From: JAAFIP01 sp043718065
GTDB lineage: Bacteria > Pseudomonadota > Gammaproteobacteria > Burkholderiales > Burkholderiaceae_C
Assembly: GCA_043718065.1 (NCBI GenBank)
Contig: JAYSWJ010000221.1
Span: 1-23,401 of the forward strand
Direction: 5' to 3'
Length of the DNA stretch: 23,401 nt
This document shows positions 13,710 to 20,141 of the stretch, in pieces. The notes under the pieces were generated by a model. That model was not told the origin of the DNA. It did no database searches and saw only the letters and a list, made by a program, of their open reading frames with translations. Both the position numbers and the translations under genes were made by a program. How positions within the stretch are numbered: the stretch's first letter is position 1; each line of letters starts with the position of its first letter.

Positions 13710-14141
13710 TCAGTTCTCGTCAGACTCAAACAGCGATGCCGCGTCTTCTACGCTGATGTGCCATATTTGCGAGCGCGAACTGTGCCGACGCAAATCGCTT
13801 AAAAATGCCGTCATTTCCAGCGGCGTAGCGCCATCGCTCCAGCCAACCCGGTGCTGCGGAAACATGCGTTCGCGGGTGCGTGGATTGGTCATCAGCACCG
13901 TCCATTGTTTAGGGCGTTCGCGACGTTTTATAGCGGCAGCCATCGCCTCGACTTGTGCCAGCTCGCCCTCCAGCATGCACAGCCACCGGTCATGGCCCGC
14001 CAACACCATGCCCGTCACGCTGCTAGCACCCACGCGCACTGACAGTTGACGCACCCAAGCTTGGGAATCAGCCATCTGGTTCAATGGATTATTGACGCTT
14101 AGAAAAGCCGTCTTGTGAATCAGCGGTGCGGCTTTCGCCAT
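13710..14141 (-). CDS. BLUF-fold protein lacking photoactive residues
   Basis: 143-residue protein with the outline of a BLUF domain: beta-1 (HKTAFLSVNN), an Arg-containing helix then VTGMVLAG (usual ITGLL), DRWLCMLEGELAQV (usual F.QVLEG...V), a basic stretch and MFPQHRVGWSDG. In photoactive BLUF proteins the flavin is bound with a Tyr, an Asn and a Gln. Here these positions read F13, a non-Asn (RVGASS), and Cys in WLCMLEG. So flavin photochemistry is unlikely, although the fold and perhaps ligand binding may remain. A short C-terminal tail has no recognised effector domain. Start ATG 14141 lacks a strong Shine-Dalgarno. The family call is moderately sure; the function is unknown. Confidence 0.7.
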   Translation of the reverse strand: MAKAAPLIHKTAFLSVNNPLNQMADSQAWVRQLSVRVGASSVTGMVLAGHDRWLCMLEGELAQVEAMAAAIKRRERPKQWTVLMTNPRTRERMFPQHRVGWSDGATPLEMTAFLSDLRRHSSRSQIWHISVEDAASLFESDEN

Positions 14142-14277
14142 GGTGCGAGGTGTGGGTTACCGCGCTCAGCTGGACGTACGCGGTTTGTTGGTTTTCGGTA
14201 TGGGGCAACTCTGCCGTGAGCAACATTGTGCTGATCAACCGAGCAATTTAGTTTGAATCGCCCGTGAGATATGTCAC

Positions 14278-14297
14278 ATTAGCGAAAACTAGCTAAT
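14278..14297. promoter_or_regulatory. Short inverted repeat upstream of the BLUF-fold gene
   Basis: ATTAGC (14278-14283) and GCTAAT (14292-14297) with an 8-nt spacer, in the AT-rich part of the 203-bp gap before the BLUF-fold gene. Position and symmetry fit an operator, but six-base arms can arise by chance. Nothing else is recognised between 14142 and 14344. Confidence 0.25.
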
Positions 14298-14344
14298 TTC
14301 CGTGATTTCTGAATGCAAATTCACCGTTTTTAATTACTTAGCTC

Positions 14345-14818
14345 TTACTTCGCCGCGCCAGTCATGTGGTTTTCGCGTGCGCGCTCAGCATAGCGGTTAA
14401 AACGCCATGCAGTGCCTTGCGCCGTAATACGCTGCCACGTGGCGCGCTTAGCCTCGGGCGAGAATTCGGGCCAATGCTGCACCTCAGAGAAGGTGCGGCC
14501 GCAGCCTTTGCAAAAGTCGTCACCCTGACTGGTAGAGCAAATAGCGATGCAGGGCGTATCGGGCGTGGTCTCATACCACGCTAACCACGCTGCGTAGGCT
14601 TTGCGCGGCATGCTGCGCTCATCCACCATGCTTTGGTGGTGGTACACCATCAGTGCGTACACCTCGGCCAAAGCGCGCAGTTCAGGTGCCAGCGTCACCC
14701 CGTCGGGCGACGGCGATCGGGCACGCCAGTAGTTAATGGCGGCCTCCATATCAGTGATAAAAATACCTACACTGCGCCCAGCAGCGGGCGGTGTGAGGGT
14801 GGATGGCTGTGCAGACAT
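14345..14818 (-). CDS. DUF3717-DUF1289 two-domain protein
   Basis: 157-residue protein with two small domains of unknown function. The N-terminal part (IFITDMEAAINYWRARSPSP and LAPELRALAEVYALMVYHH) matches DUF3717. The C-terminal part (TPCIAICSTSQGDDFCKGCG followed by RTFSEVQHWPEFSPEAKRA) is the Cys-rich DUF1289, a probable zinc or iron-sulphur binding motif with four Cys. An in-frame start at 14932 would add 38 residues unlike either family; the ATG at 14818 is preferred, with a weak AGG before it. It lies 79 bp downstream of terC on the same strand and could be co-transcribed. The function is not known. Confidence 0.82.
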   Translation of the reverse strand: MSAQPSTLTPPAAGRSVGIFITDMEAAINYWRARSPSPDGVTLAPELRALAEVYALMVYHHQSMVDERSMPRKAYAAWLAWYETTPDTPCIAICSTSQGDDFCKGCGRTFSEVQHWPEFSPEAKRATWQRITAQGTAWRFNRYAERARENHMTGAAK

Positions 14819-14897
14819 GGGCCTGCATGATACCGCGCGGGACAAGTCATACACATTGGCCGCCCATTTCAGTGCTGTGGGCCAATTTACTTGCTGT

Positions 14898-15857
14898 TTA
14901 GGACGTCTTGGTTTTAGACGTACTGCGCACACTCAGCACCATAGTAATGGCCAGTATGCCCACTACTACGCCCAGCGACAGGGCCACCGGCACCTTGAAC
15001 ACGTCAATCAACACCATCTTGGTGCCAATAAACACCAATACTACCGCCAGCCCATAGGGCAGTAAATGAAACTTGCTGGCCACCGATGCCAGCAAGAAGT
15101 ACATGGCGCGTAAGCCCAAGATAGCAAATACGTTAGACGTCAGCACAATGAACGGGTCATTTGTAATAGCAAAAATCGCCGGGATCGAGTCCACCGCAAA
15201 GATCACGTCGGTCAGACCCACCAAACAAATCACCATGAACAACGGCGTTGCAATGCGTTTGCCGTTTTCTTGCGTCCAAAAATTCTCGCCATCGTAGTTT
15301 TTGCTCACAGGCAATAATTTGCGCAGCAGTTTAAGCGCGGGGTTGCTGTCCAGCGATTGTTCTTTGCCAGCCGCCCACCACATTTTGATGCCCGTGATGA
15401 TTAAAAACGCACCGAAAATATACAGCACCCATTGAAATTCTTGCAGCAGCCAACCGCCCAGCAGAATCATCACACTGCGCAGCACGATGGCACCTACGAT
15501 GCCAATCATCAACACACGCTTTTGGTATGCAGGCGGTACCGCAAAGTAGGTAAAGATCATCAAGAACACAAAAATGTTGTCAACAGCCAGTGATTTCTCG
15601 ATCAAATAGCCGGTTAAAAATTCAAGCGCCTTAGTGTTAGCCAACTCAGCATTGCCAGTACTGTCTTTGACGGCCCACCAAAATAAAGCGTTAAAGGCCA
15701 AGCTGGCAGCTACCCAAATGATCGACCAATTCAACGCCTCTTTGACATTGACCTCGTGCGCGCCTTGCTTTTTTAAAACAACGAAGTCGATAAAAAGCGC
15801 GACCAAAATAATAGCGATAAACGTGACCCACAGCCACAGGGGAGCAATAGTTTGCAT
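14898..15857 (-). CDS. TerC/Alx-family membrane protein (Mn2+ riboswitch-controlled)
   Basis: 319-residue inner-membrane protein with about nine hydrophobic segments. Family landmarks are FLTGYLIEKSLAVDNIFVFL, LFMVICLVGLTDVIFAVDSIPAIFAI and FAILGLRAMYFLL, containing the conserved Glu/Asp/Asn residues thought to bind metal in TerC proteins. Members such as Alx and related proteins export or balance Mn2+, some supplying metal to exported proteins. Start ATG 15857 has AGAAGG 7 nt upstream. The leader carries a yybP-ykoY aptamer and an intrinsic terminator overlapping it, so manganese control is strongly indicated. The TerC family call is firm; the exact transport direction is inferred from the family. 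Confidence 0.93.
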   Translation of the reverse strand: MQTIAPLWLWVTFIAIILVALFIDFVVLKKQGAHEVNVKEALNWSIIWVAASLAFNALFWWAVKDSTGNAELANTKALEFLTGYLIEKSLAVDNIFVFLMIFTYFAVPPAYQKRVLMIGIVGAIVLRSVMILLGGWLLQEFQWVLYIFGAFLIITGIKMWWAAGKEQSLDSNPALKLLRKLLPVSKNYDGENFWTQENGKRIATPLFMVICLVGLTDVIFAVDSIPAIFAITNDPFIVLTSNVFAILGLRAMYFLLASVASKFHLLPYGLAVVLVFIGTKMVLIDVFKVPVALSLGVVVGILAITMVLSVRSTSKTKTS

Positions 15858-15870
15858 AGCAAAACCTTCT

Positions 15871-15895
15871 AAAAAACGGAGTTAGAACAACTCCG
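15871..15895 (-). terminator. Intrinsic terminator in the terC leader (riboswitch expression platform)
   Basis: On the minus strand: CGGAGTT-GTTCT-AACTCCG followed by TTTTTT. The 5' arm (15895-15889) shares CGG (15895-15893) with the 3' strand of riboswitch helix P1 (15900-15893). Aptamer P1 and the terminator therefore compete, which predicts that ligand binding turns transcription on. Confidence 0.85.
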
Positions 15896-16053
15896 AAAGG
15901 TCTTGCGGGGGGCGCTGTGGGCACATGGCGTGCGCACGTTCAATGGCTTCCCGTGCTCCGGCTACTATTAAAATTAATAGCAACGTATTGACGAAACACG
16001 GGCGTTTTAATCGCTTTTATGTAAGAAATTAAAACGCGCTACTCCCCTTTCGG
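15893..16053 (-). ncRNA. yybP-ykoY manganese riboswitch upstream of terC
   Basis: On the minus strand, P1 is CCGAAAGG (16053-16046) paired with CCTTTCGG (15900-15893), a perfect 8 bp. The signature GGGGAGTAGC follows. P2 is GCGTTTTAAT with ATTAAAACGC (10 bp). The P3 arm opens with CCCGTG and closes with CACGGG and holds the conserved internal element CGTCAATACG opposite CCGG. The aptamer ends GCAAGACC. These are the hallmark sequences of the Mn2+-sensing yybP-ykoY class. The apical stem inside P3 (15961-15981) is AT-rich and resembles the first part of the dispersed element. Confidence 0.92.
15961..15981. repeat. AT-rich inverted repeat inside the terC riboswitch
   Basis: GCTACTATTAAAATTAATAGC is nearly self-complementary. 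It resembles the leading part of the dispersed element (GTTACTATTGATTT.. before ATAGCTG in copy 2). It forms the apical stem of riboswitch arm P3 rather than interrupting a conserved part. Confidence 0.5.
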
Positions 16054-16059
16054 TCATCT

Positions 16060-16087
16060 ATTATCAACCATGTAGTGCGCGCTGCAA
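16060..16087 (-). promoter_or_regulatory. Candidate promoter of the terC transcript
   Basis: On the minus strand, TTGCAG (16087-16082), a 16-bp spacer and GATAAT (16065-16060). A start about 7 nt after the -10 falls at about 16053, exactly where helix P1 of the riboswitch begins, which supports the assignment. The -35 is only a partial match. Confidence 0.45.
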
Positions 16088-16159
16088 GCTCAACCTTATA
16101 AAGCTCGGGGCTATTTCTATAGCATGTAGCGCCACGGTGTCGGATCTTGTTCAATGCGC

Positions 16160-16320
16160 AAGAGAAGGGGAGTAGCTCCCTTTTTGTGCAGATTTTTTTA
16201 ACTGTTTGTACACATGCAAACATGCTGCACAAAATTAACAACGTGCCGTCAATACGAAGCCCGCCAGCTTCCGGTACGTTGGGCAGATTTTGCATATTGC
16301 ATGCTGAGCCAGACCTTCGA
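16160..16320 (+). ncRNA. Second yybP-ykoY manganese riboswitch, divergent from the first
   Basis: P1 GAAGG (16164-16168) pairs with CCTTC (16314-16318). GGGGAGTAGC follows (16167-16176). P2 is TTTTGTGCAG paired with CTGCACAAAA. The P3 arm begins ACGTGCCGTCAATACG, has apical stem AAGC/GCTT, and closes with CCGG and TACGT. The 3' end reads GCCAGACCTTCG. The same conserved blocks occur in the terC aptamer on the other strand. A possible switch: CTTCGAT (16315-16321), which overlaps P1, can pair instead with ATCGAAG (16354-16360), and GCGCTTTTT (16367-16375) with AAAAAGCGC (16405-16413). No clean terminator is seen, so control may be translational or act on another fold. Confidence 0.9.
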
Positions 16321-16485
16321 TTAGCACCTTTGCGGTAATTTGCGGGCTGTTGGATCGAAGAACGTTGCGCTTTTTAAACTTTCAGTTTCACACATTGCGC
16401 TGTGAAAAAGCGCACCCCCATCCAATATTCCACAGCCGTCCGCAAAGGATTGGGTCGAACGTTTCTACATAGTAAGGACCACGCC

Positions 16486-16914
16486 ATGGATACCTGTATT
16501 GTTTATCTCGATGATGCGAGCTACGCGCACCAGTTGCTGACTCCAATGCTTTGGCCGTCGCGCCCCACGCGTTGGGTGCTGGTGGCCTGCGCACCGCGCA
16601 TGAGCCGCCGTATCGGCAAATGGCTTAGCCACAGTGCGCGCGAGAATTGGCGTACCAAGTGGTGTGATAGATTGTTTACCAGTATCACACCGCTGCTGCA
16701 AACACCTTATGCCCAGCAACCTAATGTGCTGGAATATGTGGTGGCCGACGCACCACTACCGCAGCTAACAGAGCAACTGCATGCACGGTTTGGCGCAGCT
16801 CGCGTGGTGGATGCACGGCGTCCGAAGTTTGACCAAAATTTGGCACCTGTCAGCCCCGCGCAACCCGCTGGCCAAGCTGCGCCATGGCAAATACCTAGTG
16901 CAGTCGGCGGCTAG
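16486..16914 (+). CDS. Uncharacterised 142-residue protein downstream of a Mn2+ riboswitch
   Basis: I do not recognise an assigned domain. It is a soluble-looking basic protein with no signal peptide or membrane segment: MDTCIVYLDDASYAHQLLTP, WVLVACAPRMSRRIGKWLSH, SARENWRTKWCDRLF, a middle helix, then RVVDARRPKFDQNLAPV and a Pro/Ala-rich tail. The alternation of short beta stretches and helices (CIVYLDD, RWVLVACAP, LEYVVAD, ARVVDARRP) suggests a small alpha/beta fold. The ATG at 16486 with AAGGA 7 nt upstream is preferred over an in-frame GTG at 16402, which sits inside a leader hairpin. It follows the second yybP-ykoY aptamer directly, so its expression should respond to manganese. Possible roles in Mn handling are inference only. 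Confidence 0.8.
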   Translation: MDTCIVYLDDASYAHQLLTPMLWPSRPTRWVLVACAPRMSRRIGKWLSHSARENWRTKWCDRLFTSITPLLQTPYAQQPNVLEYVVADAPLPQLTEQLHARFGAARVVDARRPKFDQNLAPVSPAQPAGQAAPWQIPSAVGG

Positions 16915-17362
16915 GGTATGATGCGGGAGTGCTGGCGTTGTAGCTGTTGCTATCTCCACGTTTGCACTGAGCCTGCGATGGGATTCGCATAAATCTTTGG
17001 CTGGTTTACTCGGGGATTGGCTGCTCGGTTCGCCTGCGCGCCTAGAGGGTGGTTGCTTGGCTAAGCGTGCACGCCGGTAAGCTGGACTCGAGCCGGACCC
17101 GACTCGTCACATTGTTCTTTGCTTGGTTTGAACAGCCCGCAATTTATGCGAGTCGCTGGATCAGTAATCACTATCAATTGCATAGCTGGTTGAGTAGGTT
17201 CTGCGGCATAGAGCGGCTAAAACACCATGAAAAATCGCGTGAATTGCCTTGTCGCCGCAGTTCACTATCCAAGAGTATCCATCTTCGAAGCTCACGGCGC
17301 CAGAAAATTAATCTTCAAAACTCACGCGAACCCTAGAAAAGGCACAGTGCTATGCTCTACCT
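16915..17362. other. Intergenic region with no supported gene
   Basis: About 450 bp between the unknown protein and the PF04020-like gene. It holds one copy of the dispersed element at 17170-17222. Short open frames within it (for example 17049-17336) show no family resemblance, ribosome-binding site or sensible composition. No tRNA or recognised small RNA was seen. Confidence 0.6.
17170..17222 (+). repeat. Dispersed element, copy 3
   Basis: ACTATCAATTGCATAGCTGG continues as TTGAGTAGGTTCTGCGGC and then GAGCGGCTAAAA. It aligns along its full length with copy 2 and has more substitutions than the others, suggesting an older copy. Confidence 0.75.
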
Positions 17363-17716
17363 ATGAAATTAATTATCAAATGGCTGTTAAGCGCCATGGC
17401 CTTGCTGGCTGTAGCGCACTTCTACCCTGGCGTGCAAGTTCAAAGCTTTACAGCCGCTTTGATTGCTGCCTTTGTCATCGGTTTGCTCAACACCTTTGTG
17501 CGGCCCATCTTGGTGTTTTTGACCTTTCCGGTCACTATCGTCACGCTGGGTTTGTTTCTGTTTGTCATTAACGCCGCGATGTTTTGGGCAGCTTCCAAGC
17601 TACTGGAGGGGTTTCAAGTCAACGGTTTTGTGGCTGCGTTAGTCGGGTCGCTGCTTTACTCGCTAGCAGGCATGGTGATTGAAGCTGCGCTAGAACGTGT
17701 TTTCAAAAAATCTTAA
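17363..17716 (+). CDS. Small four-helix membrane protein, PF04020 (phage-holin-like family 4 / YvlD)
   Basis: 117-residue integral membrane protein with four hydrophobic segments: IIKWLLSAMALLAVAHFYPG, FTAALIAAFVIGLLNTFVRP, ILVFLTFPVTIVTLGLFLFV-INAAMFWAAS and VAALVGSLLYSLAGMVIE. The NTFVRPIL and LTFPVTIVTLGLF motifs are characteristic of the PF04020/YvlD family. Despite the holin name these are ordinary chromosomal proteins of unknown function and no phage genes are nearby. Start ATG 17363; the ribosome-binding site is weak. Its stop is 3 bp from the stop of the convergent M48 protease gene. Confidence 0.88.
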   Translation: MKLIIKWLLSAMALLAVAHFYPGVQVQSFTAALIAAFVIGLLNTFVRPILVFLTFPVTIVTLGLFLFVINAAMFWAASKLLEGFQVNGFVAALVGSLLYSLAGMVIEAALERVFKKS

Positions 17717-17719
17717 TCG

Positions 17720-19342
17720 CTAGTTTGCCAGTTTGTCGTTGACAAAATCGCGCTGCAAAACTTGCACCGCCCGCGCACGCGAGTCGATGATCGACAGTTC
17801 AATATGGTCGACGCTGGCGCTGCTACGCGCAAGGTCTTGGCCTGCTTTAAAACGGTCTAACGCCGCTGTGTAGTCTAGCAACGCCACGCGCGACTCAGCT
17901 TGCGCACGTATAGCACGCAAGGGCTGCTTTTGGGCGGTGTACACGTCTGCCAAGGCTTGCCACGCGGGGGCATCCTGCGGCTTTTGGGTCATCCAAACTT
18001 GCAGGGTCTGGGCGGCTAATTGCATGTCGGATACGCTGGCACCCGGCGCTGCTGCAGCGCGGGCCCACATCAACAGCGCGGGGCGCTGGGGTGTGCTGCC
18101 GGTGGCTGTAGCGCGTAGCATCTCGCGCGCCAGCGCGGCATCGCCTTGGGCCAGGGCAATCTCTGCCAAAAGCACGTCAATAGCCTGCTCTGCATACATG
18201 TCTTTTGCAGCAGCGTTTGTAAGCACCACGCTTTGCCCAGCTATCAACGCCCGCTTGGCACCTTCGGCCATGCGTTTTGCAGCGGCTAGATCGCGTTGTT
18301 TCAGCGCTGCCAAGGCGCCGCCATACAGCTTGGCCGATAGCAATTTATCGCGCGGCGTGGCAGTGGCATTAGCTCCCCAGACGCGTAGCTCACTGTCGGC
18401 TTGCACTACTTGCGCACGCAAGGCGTCTGCCGACTGGTTGGACAGTATTTGCGCGCGCTTGGTAATAATCGCATGCTCCAGCGCGCTGTTTTGGCCAACT
18501 TGTCGTGCAGTTGGCACAGCCAGTTGCATGCGCGCTTGCATGTCGCCAATACGTTCACTGGTAAGCGGGTGACTGCGCAAATACGGGTAGCTTCCGTTGT
18601 CATTAATACGGTTGGCCACAGCCAGTTTGTCAAACATGGTGACAAAGCCTTGCACATTAAACTGGGCGTCTTGCATGATCTGATAGCCGATACGGTCGGC
18701 TTCGCGCTCCATGTCGCGCGAAAAGTTAAGCTGCGACTGTGCGCTGGCCGCTTGGCCACCAGTAATCACCGCGCTGGCGACATCGCTGTTTTGGCGCGCT
18801 GCCAGTGCACCCAGAATCATCGCCGCCAGTATCAACGGCGTTTGTTGACTTTGTTTAGTGGTGATGCGCGCAATATGGCGCTGCGTGACGTGGCTTAGCT
18901 CGTGGCCCAACACGGACGCCAGCTCATCCCGGTTAGCCACCAAGGCAATCAAACCCAGATGCACACCCAAATAGCCGCCCGGCAGGGCAAAAGCGTTCAC
19001 ACTGCGGTCACGCGACAGCATAAGCTGCCACGCAAAGCGATCTTGCAGCTCGGGCGTCAGGTCTCCGCGCGCGCTGGCAGCACTTACCAAGGGCTGCCAA
19101 ATGCGTTGCAAGTAGTCGCCAATTAACGGGTCGTCAAGGTAGTCAGGGTCGCGGTAAATCTCGCGGGCAATACGCTGGCCCAGCTCGCGCTCCATCGCCA
19201 CGCTCATCAACTGGTCATCGCCCAGTTGCGGCAGGCTGGCCTGTGCGTAGCTGGGTATTGGGCCACCCAAACCCGCCACAAGCGCTATGATTAAAATAGC
19301 TGCTTGAGCAGTATTTACTAGGCGAAAAGATCTTATTTTCAT
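17720..19342 (-). CDS. Secreted M48-family metalloprotease with C-terminal repeats (BepA/YfgC-like)
   Basis: 540-residue periplasmic zinc protease related to BepA, which handles outer-membrane protein quality control. Residues 1-34 are a Sec signal peptide (cleavage near SYAQA). The catalytic HELSH is at 147-151 (ASVLGHELSHVTQRHIAR) and the third zinc ligand is E214 in DMEREADRIGYQ. The C-terminal ~200 residues are Ala-rich helical repeats compatible with TPRs. The ATG at 19342 is preferred over a GTG at 19411 because it begins the signal peptide, though neither has a Shine-Dalgarno. Oddly, the hydrophobic core of the signal peptide (VNTAQAAILIIAL) is encoded by a copy of the dispersed element. 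It is divergent from moaC. Confidence 0.9.
   Translation of the reverse strand: MKIRSFRLVNTAQAAILIIALVAGLGGPIPSYAQASLPQLGDDQLMSVAMERELGQRIAREIYRDPDYLDDPLIGDYLQRIWQPLVSAASARGDLTPELQDRFAWQLMLSRDRSVNAFALPGGYLGVHLGLIALVANRDELASVLGHELSHVTQRHIARITTKQSQQTPLILAAMILGALAARQNSDVASAVITGGQAASAQSQLNFSRDMEREADRIGYQIMQDAQFNVQGFVTMFDKLAVANRINDNGSYPYLRSHPLTSERIGDMQARMQLAVPTARQVGQNSALEHAIITKRAQILSNQSADALRAQVVQADSELRVWGANATATPRDKLLSAKLYGGALAALKQRDLAAAKRMAEGAKRALIAGQSVVLTNAAAKDMYAEQAIDVLLAEIALAQGDAALAREMLRATATGSTPQRPALLMWARAAAAPGASVSDMQLAAQTLQVWMTQKPQDAPAWQALADVYTAQKQPLRAIRAQAESRVALLDYTAALDRFKAGQDLARSSASVDHIELSIIDSRARAVQVLQRDFVNDKLAN
19284..19325 (+). repeat. Dispersed element, copy 4, inside the M48 protease signal-peptide codons
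   Basis: GCTATGATTAAAATAGCTGC then TTGAGCAGTATTTACTAGGC. The core TTAAAATAGCTGCTTGAGCAG matches copies 1, 2, 3 and 5. It lies fully inside the protease reading frame, codons about 7-20. Confidence 0.85.
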
Positions 19343-19543
19343 TAAAATAATCGAAATGAGGGGTGATTTTCTTAAAGCTATCCTGCAAGATACTGCTTTG
19401 CCAAGAGCCACGAAGGCTAAAGTTAAAGCACACAGCTCGCGGGCTAATCAACAGCACCGCCTGGCAAGGGCACTGATAGCTCGACATAAGTTTATGATGA
19501 TGCCTAGGTTAAAAGGTTTCGACTATTCCAAGGACACTGTATT

Positions 19544-20065
19544 TTGCAACACGCTGCGCCCTACCCACTTACGCATTTTGACCCCTCTGGCCATGCCCAC
19601 ATGGTGGATGTAGCGGGTAAACCAGCCACCAAGCGGGTAGCGGTGGTCTCTGGCCGCATTGTCATGCAGGCAGCTACTTTGGCGCTGATTACCTCGGGCA
19701 GCGCCAAAAAAGGCGATGTGCTGGGCATTGCCCGTATTGCAGGCATTCAAGCAGCCAAAAAAACCAGCGATTTGATACCGCTGTGCCACCCATTGGCTGT
19801 TACCCACGTAGCGATAGATTTTGCCTGCAACGATGGCCCTGTGGAGCACAGCGTAACGTGCACAGGCACGGTAGAAACTGTGGGCCCTACAGGCGTAGAG
19901 ATGGAGGCGCTGTGCGCCGTGAGCGTGGCCTTGCTCACCATCTACGACATGTGCAAAGCCGTAGACCGCGGGATGACGCTGCACGGCATAGGCCTGCTAG
20001 AAAAGCACGGCGGCAAATCGGGCAGCTTTATCGCTGCACCTGGCAGCCCTGTCGCTGCAGGCTAA
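19544..20065 (+). CDS. moaC: Cyclic pyranopterin monophosphate synthase MoaC
   Basis: 173-residue molybdenum-cofactor enzyme that, with MoaA, turns GTP into cyclic pyranopterin monophosphate. Landmarks are LTHFDPSGHAHMVDVAGKP at the N terminus, IARIAGIQAAKKTSDLIPLCHPL in the centre, TVETVGPTGVEMEALCAVSVALLTIYDMCKAVD and the closing LLEKHGGKSGSF. The start is TTG 19544, supported by AAGGA 9 nt upstream; the first internal Met would remove the conserved LTHFD. The length fits the family. Divergent from the M48 protease; no other moa genes are in the window. Confidence 0.94.
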   Translation: MQHAAPYPLTHFDPSGHAHMVDVAGKPATKRVAVVSGRIVMQAATLALITSGSAKKGDVLGIARIAGIQAAKKTSDLIPLCHPLAVTHVAIDFACNDGPVEHSVTCTGTVETVGPTGVEMEALCAVSVALLTIYDMCKAVDRGMTLHGIGLLEKHGGKSGSFIAAPGSPVAAG

Positions 20066-20141
20066 AGTCCTACATTGACGTCTTTATTTGCACGGCACAC
20101 TTTGCAACACACTCGGCCCACATTCCCCAACCTACCCGCCT

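Noticed and set aside
16367..16413. Hairpin GCGCTTTTT / AAAAAGCGC as an intrinsic terminator
   Set aside because: It is followed by GCGCACCCCC and not by a T-tract, so it is at most a leader structure.
16402..16485. GTG at 16402 as start of the unknown protein
   Set aside because: It lies in a leader hairpin without a Shine-Dalgarno; the ATG at 16486 has AAGGA at 7 nt.
17363..17716. Phage holin as sign of a prophage
   Set aside because: PF04020 proteins are common chromosomal membrane proteins; no other phage gene, integrase or att site is present.
17937..18572. 211-codon plus-strand frame opposite the M48 protease
   Set aside because: Shadow of a well-supported protease; low-complexity Ala/Ser/Cys composition.
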